DNA of 64,000 bases, taken from Anaerolineae bacterium (GTDB lineage: Bacteria; Chloroflexota; Anaerolineae; Aggregatilineales; Phototrophicaceae). The position numbers were made by a program, and so were the translations under genes. Numbering within the stretch: position 1 is the first letter of the stretch; every line of letters starts with the position of its first letter. The stretch lies in contig JAJDZV010000007.1 in assembly GCA_022824465.1 (NCBI GenBank), positions 1 to 64,000 on the forward strand. Reading direction: 5' to 3'. Positions 54,348 through 63,882 of the stretch are shown here, piece after piece. The notes below the pieces were generated by a model that did not search any database, was not told the DNA's origin, and saw only the letters and a list, made by a program, of their open reading frames with translations.

Positions 54348-55229
54348 CTACTTTATTCCGCTTGAGATCTGGATGCCGGAAATGATGCGCTTCTGGAAGA
54401 TGAAGAAAAAGACGACAATTGGCAAGCCGGCGGTCCAGGCGGCCGCCATCGTCTGGCCATAATTAGCTTCGTAGGTGGTCGCTGTCAGATTGTTCAAGCC
54501 GATAGTAATGGTCATAATTTCGGGATCGGTGGCGGCGACGAGGGGCCAGAGATATTCATTCCAGGTCCCGAGAAAGGTGAAAATGGCAAGCGCCGTCAGC
54601 ACCGGCGTCGACAAGGGCAGAAAGATGCGGAAATAGACGCCGATGCGGCTGGCTCCATCGAGCCGCGCCGCTTCCTCCAATTCAATCGGGATGCCTTTGA
54701 AAAACTGCACGAGCAGGAATACGGCAAAAGGCGATGCCACGCCGGGCAGGATGAGCGCGGGAAAGCTGTTCAGCAACTTGAGATTGGAGAAGAGCAGATA
54801 GACCGGGATGAATGTCGCTTGACCCGGCACCATCAGACCAATCAGCACAAAGTAGAAGACATATTGCCGAAAGGGAAACTTGACCCGCGCGAAACTGTAT
54901 GCCGCCAGCGAGCAGATCATCAACTGGAAGAAGGTCCGCAAAGTCGCAACGATCAAGCTGTTGACGAACCAGCGCGGGATGCGGCTGCTGGAGAAAACAA
55001 AATCGTAGTTTTCCGCCGTGAATGGCAGGGGCAGCAGAAGCGTCAGATTCGCCGTGATCGAATGCTCCGGACGCAAGGACAGCGCCAGCGTCCAGACGAT
55101 AGGCACAAGCCAAACGAAGGCGAAAAACGTCATCGCGGCGATGATGAAGACATTGCGCCGCGTCTGCTGCCGCTGACCTAAGGCTTGCTGCGAGCTCAGG
55201 CGCTCGATCGAGGGGACGGCTTCCATCAA
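54348..55229 (-). CDS. ABC sugar permease, MalG type
   Basis: 293 residues, six membrane helices, and the EAA loop EAARLDGASRIGVYFRIFLP that docks the ATPase. Its start overlaps the stop of the first permease by 4 bases. No ATPase is encoded in the operon; a shared MsmX/MsiK-type ATPase from elsewhere is the usual solution. Confidence 0.94.
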   Translation of the reverse strand: MMEAVPSIERLSSQQALGQRQQTRRNVFIIAAMTFFAFVWLVPIVWTLALSLRPEHSITANLTLLLPLPFTAENYDFVFSSSRIPRWFVNSLIVATLRTFFQLMICSLAAYSFARVKFPFRQYVFYFVLIGLMVPGQATFIPVYLLFSNLKLLNSFPALILPGVASPFAVFLLVQFFKGIPIELEEAARLDGASRIGVYFRIFLPLSTPVLTALAIFTFLGTWNEYLWPLVAATDPEIMTITIGLNNLTATTYEANYGQTMAAAWTAGLPIVVFFFIFQKRIISGIQISSGIK

Positions 55230-56173
55230 TCACCCTCTCCGCGGCTGAAGAACCAGAGCTGCAAAATCGAGACGGAAAAGAGAAAGATGAAGAGCACAAA
55301 TGCGATGGCTGAACCGTAACCCAACTGCCAATAATCGAAGGAGCGCTCAAAGAGATACATGACCAGCGGGCGGGTGCTGCCGGCCGGTCCGCCGCCGGTG
55401 AGCACGTCAATCAGCGGGAAGACCTGAACCGAGGCGATCACCTGCAAGACAATCACAAATAGCATGGGGCGCCGCAATCCCGGCAGGGTGACATGACGGA
55501 AAAGCGCCCAGCGTCCGCCGCCGTCCACTTTGGCTGCATCATACAGCGTTTGCGGAATATCCTGCAAGCCAGCCAGGAATATAAGCATATTGAAACCGAC
55601 CGACCACCAGACTTTGGTGATTGCCACGGTCGGCATGGCGCTGGCTTCATCGAGGAACCAGGAGCCCATCGATACACCGAGCGAATCAAGTACGGCGTTT
55701 ACGAAGCCGCGTTCGCCCGGCGCAAAGACGCGGGCGAAGACCAAGCCGACGACCGTCACCGACAGGATATTGGGCATATAGAAGATCGTGCGGAAGATGC
55801 CGATGCCGCGCACCCGTTGATTCAACATCAGCGCCAAGGAAAGGCCCACGATGATCAATCCCGGCCCAGCCAGTACGGCGAAAAACAAAGTGTGCTCAAG
55901 CGACGACCAGAAGAGCTTGTCCTTGCCGAAGAGAATCTCGTAATTCCGCAGACCGACGAACTTGATGTTTGTGCCGATCACATCCCAGTTATGCAGGGAA
56001 ATCCAAAAGCCCTGCAAGATGGGCAGGAAGCTGAATATCAAGTACAAGATGATGAAAGGCGCGATGAAGAGGAAACCAACGAGGGCGTCTTGCCGTTCCA
56101 TCTTCGTAAGGCGAGGGACGGAGGGTTTGCGGCGCGCGATTGTCAAATGAGCCATTGCCTCCGCCGGTCTCAT
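55226..56173 (-). CDS. ABC sugar permease, MalF type
   Basis: About 315 residues from the ATG at 56173; another ATG at 56155 is possible, and the frame is open to 56305 with weak coding character. Six helices, MERQDALVGFLFIAPFIILY at the N-terminal end, and the EAA-like loop LYDAAKVDGGGRWALFRHVT. First gene of the left operon, divergent from the right operon. Confidence 0.92.
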   Translation of the reverse strand: MRPAEAMAHLTIARRKPSVPRLTKMERQDALVGFLFIAPFIILYLIFSFLPILQGFWISLHNWDVIGTNIKFVGLRNYEILFGKDKLFWSSLEHTLFFAVLAGPGLIIVGLSLALMLNQRVRGIGIFRTIFYMPNILSVTVVGLVFARVFAPGERGFVNAVLDSLGVSMGSWFLDEASAMPTVAITKVWWSVGFNMLIFLAGLQDIPQTLYDAAKVDGGGRWALFRHVTLPGLRRPMLFVIVLQVIASVQVFPLIDVLTGGGPAGSTRPLVMYLFERSFDYWQLGYGSAIAFVLFIFLFSVSILQLWFFSRGEGD

Positions 56174-56336
56174 ATCCTGCTGGCGGTCGGATAATCGGAT
56201 TGTATTGCAGCGGTTAACGCTTCGCAAACACTTCAGCCATTCAGGCGCTTCGTGGGAGAGGATTTTGCGATTCGGCGCGCATTTGGTAACCTTGTAGAAA
56301 GACATTGTTGCTTAGAGTTCTTATGCAGGAAATACT
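56174..56336. promoter_or_regulatory. Divergent control region of the two sugar-transport operons
   Basis: 163 bases between two permease genes pointing away from each other. It contains the partly palindromic GCGGTTAACGC near 56209, but no promoter pair I would defend. Joint regulation of both operons from here is likely on layout alone. Confidence 0.35.
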
Positions 56337-57293
56337 TTGATTCGCGGGGCCAAACGAGCGCCGGCTGCGATTAGACACGGGCTGAACTTTCGCTTGACCT
56401 ACAAACAGTCCGAAGCGCTCTCCGGAATACTCATGGCAGCGCCCTGGATTCTGGGCTTTCTATTCTTCGTCGCCGGTCCCATGATCGCCAGCCTCTACCT
56501 CGCCATGACCCGCTGGGATTTGTTCACGCCGCCGCGCTTCCTCGGGCTGGACAATTTCCACGCGCTGCTCACCGATGACAACACCTTCTGGCTGTCATTT
56601 CGCGTGACCACGCTTTACGCCGTTTTCAGCGTGCCGATTCAGATAGCGGTTGGCTTGGCGCTGGCGCAGATGCTCAACCAGAAGATCCGTCTGCTGGGGA
56701 TGTTCCGCTCGGTCTATTATCTGCCGTCGGTGCTCAGCGGCGTCTCTATCGCGATCATGTTTCGCTGGATCTTCGGCACGCAATACGGTTTGCTGAACGG
56801 CGCGCTGAAACTCCTCGGCATCGACCCGATATCATGGCTGGGCGACCCGAGTATTGTGCTTTTCAGCTTCATCTTGATGAGTGTCTGGGGCAGCGGCGCC
56901 AATATGCTGATCTACCTTGGGGCCTTGCAGAGCGTGCCGACGGAGCTCTACGAAGCGGCTGAGGTCGATGGCGCGGGCTCCTTCCGCAAGTTTTTCAAGA
57001 TTACCGTGCCCATGATAACGCCAGTCATCTTTTTCACGCTGGTCAATGGAATCATCCTCAGCTTGCAGGAGTTTCAGACGCCCTTCATTCTGACCAATGG
57101 CGGACCAGCCAACGCCAGCCTCTTCATCGTGCTCTATCTCTATCGCAACGCCTTTCAATGGTTCAAGATGGGCTACGCCTCCGCCATCGCCTGGATCATC
57201 TTCTTCTATGTGTTGGTCTTGTCGCTGCTGGTCCTGCGTTCATCCAAAGCCTGGGTGTATTACGAAGGCTCGCTGAAAGGACGGGGCGAATGA
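56337..57293 (+). CDS. ABC sugar permease, MalF type
   Basis: 318 residues, six helices, with APWILGFLFFVAGPMIASLY early and the EAA loop LYEAAEVDGAGSFRKFFKIT. The start is a TTG with AGGA upstream. Its stop overlaps the next permease start (ATGA). First gene of the right operon. Confidence 0.94.
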   Translation: MIRGAKRAPAAIRHGLNFRLTYKQSEALSGILMAAPWILGFLFFVAGPMIASLYLAMTRWDLFTPPRFLGLDNFHALLTDDNTFWLSFRVTTLYAVFSVPIQIAVGLALAQMLNQKIRLLGMFRSVYYLPSVLSGVSIAIMFRWIFGTQYGLLNGALKLLGIDPISWLGDPSIVLFSFILMSVWGSGANMLIYLGALQSVPTELYEAAEVDGAGSFRKFFKITVPMITPVIFFTLVNGIILSLQEFQTPFILTNGGPANASLFIVLYLYRNAFQWFKMGYASAIAWIIFFYVLVLSLLVLRSSKAWVYYEGSLKGRGE

Positions 57294-58159
57294 CGGCTTG
57301 GAGCCTGGCGCGCAAGGCGAATCGCAAACGGACCGATGCGATTCAGAAGTTTGTTATTTACCTTATACTTATCGCTGGCGCAGTCATCGTGCTCTTCCCC
57401 TTTCTGTGGACATTCTCAACCTCGCTGAAGACGCCGGATCAGGTCTATCAGATACCGCCGCAAATGATACCGGATCCGGCTGATCCCCTGAATTATGCGC
57501 GCGTGCTGGTTGATCGTCCCTTCGCTCGCTGGATGTTGAACTCGCTCTTCGTCGTAGTCGTCTCGACCGTCGGCACCTTGCTTTCTTGCAGCCTGGCGGC
57601 ATTCGCCTTTTCGCGCCTGCGCTGGCCCCTGCGCGACAAGCTGTTTCTGGTGCTGCTGGCGACGATGATGCTGCCAACCCAAGTGACGCTCATCCCGACT
57701 TTCATCCTCTTCAAGGAGTTGGGCTGGATCAATACCTATTTCCCCATCACATTGCCGGCTTGGTTCGCGCGGAATGCCTTTTATGTCTTCTTGCTGCGGC
57801 AGTTTTTCATGACCATTCCGCTGGACCTGGATGACGCCGCCCGCATGGACGGGGCGAGCCACCTGCAGGTCTACTGGCGGATCATCCTGCCCATGAGCAA
57901 GCCGGCTCTGGGCGTCGCCGCGCTTATGTTCGCCCAATTCAAGTGGCGCGAATTCCTGGCGCCGCTGATCTATCTCAATCGCACCGACTCCTTGACTGCG
58001 GCGGTCGGCTTGCGAACCTTCATGGACGAGACGCACGGCACCGATTGGGAGTTGATGATGGCGGCGAATATCATGTTTATGCTGCCCGTGGTGATCGTCT
58101 TCTTCTTCACGCAGCGCTACATGATTCAAGGCGTCGTCATCACGGGCGTGAAGGGGTAA
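57290..58159 (+). CDS. ABC sugar permease, MalG type
   Basis: 289 residues from the ATG at 57290; the longer frame starting at 57158 lies inside the upstream permease gene. Six helices with YLILIAGAVIVLFPFLWTFS and the EAA loop LDDAARMDGASHLQVYWRII. It is the partner of the permease before it. Confidence 0.94.
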   Translation: MTAWSLARKANRKRTDAIQKFVIYLILIAGAVIVLFPFLWTFSTSLKTPDQVYQIPPQMIPDPADPLNYARVLVDRPFARWMLNSLFVVVVSTVGTLLSCSLAAFAFSRLRWPLRDKLFLVLLATMMLPTQVTLIPTFILFKELGWINTYFPITLPAWFARNAFYVFLLRQFFMTIPLDLDDAARMDGASHLQVYWRIILPMSKPALGVAALMFAQFKWREFLAPLIYLNRTDSLTAAVGLRTFMDETHGTDWELMMAANIMFMLPVVIVFFFTQRYMIQGVVITGVKG

Positions 58160-58236
58160 TCAGCGAAAGGAGGCGCCAAACGACCAAAAATGCCAACGCA
58201 AGTTAGGTTCAGTGTTCTTCAAGAAAGGAAGAGAAA

Positions 58237-59517
58237 ATGCACAAGTTATCGAGACGAGATTTTCTGAAGTATTCGTCGTTATCGGCATTTGGCGCAATGG
58301 TCGCAACGTCGCCCTGGTCGACATTGGCGCAGGACGCGGTGACGCTGCGGCTGACGGCCTGGGGCAACCCGACCGAGGTGCAAGCGCGCGAAGCCACCTT
58401 GGCGCTCTATGATGAAATGCAGGACGCCATTGATATAGAGTTCATCCACACGCCGGGCTCTGAGTATATGACCAAACTCCAAACCCAACTGGCGGGCGGC
58501 GACTATCCCGATGTGATGTTCCTGGGCAACGGCGCGATAGAACCTTTCGTGGCGCGCGGTCAGTTGCTGGCGCTGGACGATTACCTGGCGCGGGACAACT
58601 TCGATACCTCCGATATTTCGCAGCAGAATCTGAAGCTCTACAACGTCGATGGCGTGCAATATGGCTTCCCGGTGGATGCGCCCAATCAGCAACTGTTTTA
58701 TAACAAGACGCTGTTTGATGCCGCCGGCATAGACACGCCAGCGGCCGACTGGGAAGACGAATCCTGGAACTGGGACGCCTTCCTCGAGAAGGCAATCGCG
58801 CTGACGGACCACGAAGCGGGTATCTGGGGCTGGCAGGTCAAGACCGGCTTCCGCGCCTGGTGGATATGGGTGACGGCGAACGGCGGAACATTTTTCAACG
58901 ATGAAGGCACGGAGTGCGTCCTGAATTCGCCGGCGGCGGTCGAGGCGCTGCAATTCCTCGCCGACCTGATTCACGTGCACGAGGTGGCGCCGCCGCTTGA
59001 CGTAGCCTCAGAAATGGGCTCGGGCGAGCTCTTCCAATCAGGCGTCACCGCCATGGAAACCTGGTGGCCCGCCATTGGGAGGATGCGCACCAATATCGCC
59101 GACAAGTTCGAATGGAATGTGGCGCCACATCCGGCTGGGGCTGCGGGCAAGTCGACCTCCGGCGGCGGAACGGGTCATACGGTATCCGCCTTCACGCAGC
59201 AGCCTGACGAGTCCTGGGAGTTTCTCAAATTCCTGATCTCGACGCCTTGCGTCTCGCTCTGGACCGATATCATGGGCATCGTGCCGCCATTGACTTCGGT
59301 GGCGGAATCTGATGTATTCCTGAAGCCGGGCGAGCCACCGGCCGATATCCTGGTCTTTACCAAGGGCAACGATTATCTGCGCCCGGACCCGCGCCATCCG
59401 CAATTTACGCAAGCGCAGCAGATCGCGCAGAGCCAGTTGGAGCGGCTCTGGGTCGGTGGGGTGACGGCGCAGGAAGTCTGCGATGACGCCGTCGCTGAGA
59501 TCAATCGACTGCTATAG
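58237..59517 (+). CDS. ABC transporter solute-binding protein with Tat signal
   Basis: 426 residues. The N-terminus HKLSRRDFLKYSSLSAFGAM is a twin-arginine signal ending near WSTLAQ. The binding domain has TQLAGGDYPDVMFLGNGAIE and a sugar-binding style pocket rich in Trp (WWIWV, TWWPAIG). Tat export implies folding before export, unlike the Sec-type partner in the left operon. It follows the two permeases. Confidence 0.93.
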   Translation: MHKLSRRDFLKYSSLSAFGAMVATSPWSTLAQDAVTLRLTAWGNPTEVQAREATLALYDEMQDAIDIEFIHTPGSEYMTKLQTQLAGGDYPDVMFLGNGAIEPFVARGQLLALDDYLARDNFDTSDISQQNLKLYNVDGVQYGFPVDAPNQQLFYNKTLFDAAGIDTPAADWEDESWNWDAFLEKAIALTDHEAGIWGWQVKTGFRAWWIWVTANGGTFFNDEGTECVLNSPAAVEALQFLADLIHVHEVAPPLDVASEMGSGELFQSGVTAMETWWPAIGRMRTNIADKFEWNVAPHPAGAAGKSTSGGGTGHTVSAFTQQPDESWEFLKFLISTPCVSLWTDIMGIVPPLTSVAESDVFLKPGEPPADILVFTKGNDYLRPDPRHPQFTQAQQIAQSQLERLWVGGVTAQEVCDDAVAEINRLL

Positions 59518-59636
59518 GACCACAACAACCCCGCCCCAAAGAGTCAGGGATGGGAGCGCAACAGCAAGGGCGACGAGGCATATGGCGGGAGCGGCGGCTG
59601 CGTCGGGTGGGTATCAAGCGGTTCCTTTGACCGGCG

Positions 59637-59664
59637 TGGCGGGGCCGCCCCGGCGGGTCGCCCA
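59637..59664. repeat. Short GC repeat resembling 52804-52824
   Basis: On the minus strand, GGGCGACC followed by CGCC and GGGGCGGCCCC, comparable to GGGCGACC-N5-GGCCGCCCC at 52804. It lies between the Tat binding protein and the sulfatase, the same operon position as the hairpin cluster in the left operon. Confidence 0.4.
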
Positions 59665-59687
59665 CTTGCATGAACCGGTGAAATGCT

Positions 59688-61175
59688 ATGGCTGACCGGC
59701 CCAATTTCATCATCATCATGACCGATCAGCAGCGCGCTGATCTCTGCCGCCGCGAGGGCTTCCCGCTGGATACGACGCCTTTCCTGGACAAATTGGCGCG
59801 CCAAGGGCAGTGGTTCAATCGCGCCTACACCACCATGCCGGCCTGCCTGCCCGCGCGGATCAGCATGCTGACGGGCCGCTATCCATCGGCGACGCGCGCG
59901 CGCACCAATCACAACAAAGAGGACGCCACATACAGCCGCGACCTGATTGATGTGCTGGACGAGTTCGGCTATCGCAGCGCGCTCTGCGGCAAGAATCACT
60001 CGCACCTGAGTTCCGAACGGCTCGATTACTGGTTTGAACTTGGGCACGCCGGCGGCAGCGGCGCTGATCGTACGGAAGACGAAAAGGCCTTTGATGACTA
60101 CCTGCTCAGTCTCAATCATCGCGCCGACCTGGAAGCGGCGCCCTTCCCGTTGGAGACGCAATGTCCCTGGCGGGCGGTGACCGCTTCCATCAACTGGATC
60201 GAGTCGCTTGACGGCGCGCAGCCATTCTTCCTCTGGCTGTCCTTCCCTGAGCCGCATAATCCCTACCAGGCGCCCGAGCCTTACTTCTCGCTCTTTCCGC
60301 CGGAATCGCTGCCGCCGAACCGGACCGATGCTTCGGCGCTGGCGGGCAAGAGCTTCAAATATCAGTGGACGCGGCATATTGGCGAAGTCGCCTTCGACAA
60401 CTACGCCGAGCAGTTGCCGCGCGCCCGCTCGAATTACATGGGCATGCTGCGTTTGATAGATGACCAGGTAAAGCGCTTCGTCAGTTTCCTTGAGGACAAA
60501 GACCTGCGTGAGAATACGCATCTGATCTTCTTGTCCGATCACGGCGATTTCGTCGGCGAATACGGCTTGGCGCGCAAGGGTCCGGAGCTGCCTGAAGTTT
60601 TGACGCGCATCCCCTTCAGCTGGGCGGGACCCGGCATCGAGGGGCGGCACGAGCCACACGAGGCGCATATCTCCATCGCCGACATCATGCCGACGATATG
60701 CGACTTCATTGGCGCGCCCTTGCCCGAAGGCCTGCAGGGCCGCAGTCTGAAACCCCTGCTCCTGGGCGAGGATTATCCAAAAGAGGAATTCGCCAGCGCT
60801 TACGCAGAGCACGGATTCGGCGGTTTGCATTACACCGCCGAGGACGGCTTTGATCCCAGCGAAGACGGCTTGACGCCCGGCGTCGCCTTTGACGAACTGA
60901 ACGGCTGGTCGCAGAGCGGTACCATGCGCATGGTCCGCCGCGGCGATTGGAAGCTCATCTTCGATATGCAGGGCGCGGGGCAACTCTACGACTTGCGCGG
61001 CGATCCGCTAGAAATGCACAATTTGTACGGCGAGCCGCTGGTCGCCGGGATTCAAGCCGAACTCCTGGCGGAACTCCTGGCTTGGATCCTCCGCGCGCAA
61101 GATCCGTTGCCCTATCCACGCCGGCGCTACAAGTTCAAATCTGACCCGCGCAACTATTGGGCGAGTCATCGCTAA
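59688..61175 (+). CDS. S1-family formylglycine sulfatase
   Basis: 495 residues. FIIIMTDQQRADLC at the metal site, MPACLPARISMLTGRYP with Cys53 as the formylglycine precursor, and LIFLSDHGDFVGEYGLARKG. No signal peptide. Last gene of the right operon, the counterpart of the left-operon sulfatase; the two are different enough to act on different sulfate positions. Confidence 0.93.
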   Translation: MADRPNFIIIMTDQQRADLCRREGFPLDTTPFLDKLARQGQWFNRAYTTMPACLPARISMLTGRYPSATRARTNHNKEDATYSRDLIDVLDEFGYRSALCGKNHSHLSSERLDYWFELGHAGGSGADRTEDEKAFDDYLLSLNHRADLEAAPFPLETQCPWRAVTASINWIESLDGAQPFFLWLSFPEPHNPYQAPEPYFSLFPPESLPPNRTDASALAGKSFKYQWTRHIGEVAFDNYAEQLPRARSNYMGMLRLIDDQVKRFVSFLEDKDLRENTHLIFLSDHGDFVGEYGLARKGPELPEVLTRIPFSWAGPGIEGRHEPHEAHISIADIMPTICDFIGAPLPEGLQGRSLKPLLLGEDYPKEEFASAYAEHGFGGLHYTAEDGFDPSEDGLTPGVAFDELNGWSQSGTMRMVRRGDWKLIFDMQGAGQLYDLRGDPLEMHNLYGEPLVAGIQAELLAELLAWILRAQDPLPYPRRRYKFKSDPRNYWASHR

Positions 61176-61202
61176 GGCAACGCACATCGCTCCAGCCTCA
61201 GG

Positions 61203-62669
61203 CTACAGGACGGTCTGCAACTTGCGGAAACGCGGCGCTTCGCCTGGCGCTGGCGAATTTATGAAGGCGCCGCGCTTGACCACCTCCTCGCGCCCGCCGA
61301 GGGATGCAATCCGCCGCTGCTGATCCATCTTCGCCCGCCGGTCGACCGCTTCGGGGTCGACGATAGCGCGCAGATTCGCTTCATAATCGGAGAGCAAGTT
61401 CTGCGAATCCGCGTCCAGATTCGCGGCAAGATCGTTGACTTCGTCTGGATCGGCGACCAGGTCAAAGAGTTGCGCCGGCGCACCGACATGATAGATGTAT
61501 TTGTAGCGTCGGTCGCGCAGCATGTAATAGGCATTCTGCGACGCAATGGCGTGGTACTCGGCGAAAACAGTGCGGTCGCGGTCCGGGCCCGCAGCGATGT
61601 CCCAAAGCGATTCGCCCGGCAGCGCCTCAGCCTTCTCATCCGCCGGGCAGCCGACGGCAGGCAACACCGTGGGAAAGCAATCCACCATAGAAATCGGCGT
61701 GTCGACAACTTTGCCCGCCGGCACATCCGGACCTGATATGATAAACGGTATCGCCGAAGCTTCTTCGTACATGGTGAACTTGCCGAAGATGCCGCGCGCG
61801 CCCAGATGCTCGCCGTGATCCGATGTATAGATGACACGGGTCTTCCCCCGAAGTTTCAGCGCGTCCAGCGCCGCCAGCACCTGCCCGATCTGGTCATCAA
61901 GGAAGGTGCAGATGCCGTAGTAAGCCGCGTGCAGCCGACGAATGGTCGCTTCGTCAAAGGGTCGATCATGACCGAAAAACCGTCTCATGGCTTCATATGC
62001 CGGATGCCGGGGCCAGTCGGAATCGCGCCACTGCGGCGGCAGCGTGACGTCCTCATGTCGATAGCGTTTATAGGTCTCGGGCGGCGCGAGAAATGGCGGA
62101 TGCGGCGTCACGAAGGATAGAAACAGCGCCCAGGGATTCTCGTCGGCGGCGCGCTCATGCAACCAACGAATGGCGTTGTCTCGGTTGCGAATATCATATT
62201 GCTGATAAGTGGATCCGCCCGGTCCCGCTTCGTCTATGCCCACGCGCGAGTCACGCAGGAGGGAGCCATCGCGAATGCCGCTGGCGGGATCGCCGATGCC
62301 CTCGACAACGTGCAGCGGCTCGATCTCCCGCGTGAAGCCGTTGTCGTCATCCGCGCTGCGGAAATGCAGTTTGCCGATGGAATCGACGCAGAAGCCCTTC
62401 TCTTTCAGCCGATGACCCCAACTGGGCACTTTGCCATCGTAGGGCATGCCGTTGTCCCAGTTGCCGATCTGGTGAATGTATTGCCCGGTCGCGAGGGAGG
62501 CGCGGGCTGGCACGCAAATCGCGCAATTGGTATAGGCATTGCTGAAGCGCGTCCCGTCCGCGGCTAATCGATCCAGATTGGGCGTCTGCACGATGCTATG
62601 CCCGGCGCAGCCCATAGCCGCCGCCTGATGTTGATCGGACATGATGAAGAGCAGATTGAGCGGTTCCAT
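61203..62669 (-). CDS. S1-family formylglycine sulfatase (choline-sulfatase-like layout)
   Basis: 488 residues. LLFIMSDQHQAAAMGCAGH at the metal site, AICVPARASLATGQY with Cys52, and YTSDHGEHLGARGIFGKFTM. The layout recalls choline and polysaccharide sulfatases, but the C-terminal substrate motif is not diagnostic. It is convergent with the right-operon sulfatase and divergent from the dehydrogenase. Confidence 0.92.
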   Translation of the reverse strand: MEPLNLLFIMSDQHQAAAMGCAGHSIVQTPNLDRLAADGTRFSNAYTNCAICVPARASLATGQYIHQIGNWDNGMPYDGKVPSWGHRLKEKGFCVDSIGKLHFRSADDDNGFTREIEPLHVVEGIGDPASGIRDGSLLRDSRVGIDEAGPGGSTYQQYDIRNRDNAIRWLHERAADENPWALFLSFVTPHPPFLAPPETYKRYRHEDVTLPPQWRDSDWPRHPAYEAMRRFFGHDRPFDEATIRRLHAAYYGICTFLDDQIGQVLAALDALKLRGKTRVIYTSDHGEHLGARGIFGKFTMYEEASAIPFIISGPDVPAGKVVDTPISMVDCFPTVLPAVGCPADEKAEALPGESLWDIAAGPDRDRTVFAEYHAIASQNAYYMLRDRRYKYIYHVGAPAQLFDLVADPDEVNDLAANLDADSQNLLSDYEANLRAIVDPEAVDRRAKMDQQRRIASLGGREEVVKRGAFINSPAPGEAPRFRKLQTVL

Positions 62670-62791
62670 TCGCCGATCTTAGCCCAAAGCCGCCGCCTAA
62701 AGCAAACAAATGACGTGACCCTTGCAACGCTGGCAATCATAGGCCTAACCGATATACTTGGCGGAAAGTCTACCCTTGACCAGTCACATCC

Positions 62792-63841
62792 ATGACACAA
62801 ATTATCCGGGCTGAGCCGCTTGAGAGCCTCTGCCGCGAGATCTTCATCGCCAAGGGCGCGCCGGTCGACATCGCCGCCATCGTCGCCGAGTCGCTTGTGA
62901 CTACCAATCTCTTTGGTCACGACTCGCACGGCGTCTTGCGCGTCAAACAATACGTCACGATGATCCGCGACGGCATGATACAGCCGGACCAGCGCCCGCG
63001 GATTCACAAGCGATTCGGCGCTACGGCAATGGTGACTGGCGGCTATGGCTTCGGGCAAATCGGCGCGCGTTACGCTGCTGAACTGGCGGCTGAAATTGGC
63101 GCGGAACATGGCATCGGCGCAGTTTCGCTGGGGCAATCGACGCATGTCGGGCGTCTGGGCGAATACACGGCGATGATTGCGGCAAAAGGGCTGATCGGCA
63201 TCGGCTTCACCAGCGGCAGCATGTACAGTGGCTGGGTAACGCCTTATGGCGGGCGCGAGCGGACCTTCGGCACGAATCCGATGTCCTTCGCCGTGCCCAG
63301 CGGTGATGGCGGGTCGCTCTTGCTCGATTTCGCGACATCTGGAGTCGCCCATGGCAAGATCGTGCTGGCGCGGACGAAAGGCGCGCCCCTGCCAATCGGC
63401 ATGATGCTGGACAAAGAAGGACGCCCGACCACCGATGCGGGGATCCTGGACGATGGCGCCGTGCTGCTGGCGATGGGTTTGCACAAAGGCTCAGGCTTGT
63501 CGCTAATGATGGAAATCATCCCGACCCTGCTCGCGGGTCACCGCCCCATCAGTTCGCCCGAGTTTCATTTTGGCAATCCCACCCTGCTAATCGCGCTGGC
63601 GCCGGCCGCATTTGACGAAGAGACCGACTTCACAGAGCACGTCGACAGCTTGAAGCGGCGCGTCAAAGCCGTGACGCCGGCCGATGGCTTCGCCGAGGTG
63701 CTGCTCCCCGGTGAGCCGGAAGCGCAATCATACGCCGAGCGCGTCAAGTCGGGCATTCCGCTGCCGAAGGAGGTCTGGGCGGATCTCTGCGCGCTGGCCG
63801 CTAACCTTACGATTTCCTCGCCAATCCAGGCTTTGACCTGA
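62792..63841 (+). CDS. Ldh2-family malate/lactate dehydrogenase
   Basis: 349 residues. The family signature GHDSHGVLRVKQYVTMIRDG is at 46-65, followed by FGTNPMSFAVPSGDGGSLLL and HKGSGLSLMMEIIPTLLAG. These NAD(P)-dependent enzymes reduce or oxidise 2-hydroxy/2-keto acids. Beside a fucosidase it could handle a lactate- or keto-acid intermediate of sugar breakdown; that link is inference. Confidence 0.93.
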   Translation: MTQIIRAEPLESLCREIFIAKGAPVDIAAIVAESLVTTNLFGHDSHGVLRVKQYVTMIRDGMIQPDQRPRIHKRFGATAMVTGGYGFGQIGARYAAELAAEIGAEHGIGAVSLGQSTHVGRLGEYTAMIAAKGLIGIGFTSGSMYSGWVTPYGGRERTFGTNPMSFAVPSGDGGSLLLDFATSGVAHGKIVLARTKGAPLPIGMMLDKEGRPTTDAGILDDGAVLLAMGLHKGSGLSLMMEIIPTLLAGHRPISSPEFHFGNPTLLIALAPAAFDEETDFTEHVDSLKRRVKAVTPADGFAEVLLPGEPEAQSYAERVKSGIPLPKEVWADLCALAANLTISSPIQALT

Positions 63842-63882
63842 ATTCATAGCGTATCGGCAACTGGACGAAAGGAGACTCGACA

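Noticed and set aside
59544-60983. A 479-residue open frame on minus across the sulfatase gene
   Set aside because: The plus-strand sulfatase has an intact catalytic motif; the antisense frame has no recognisable domain.
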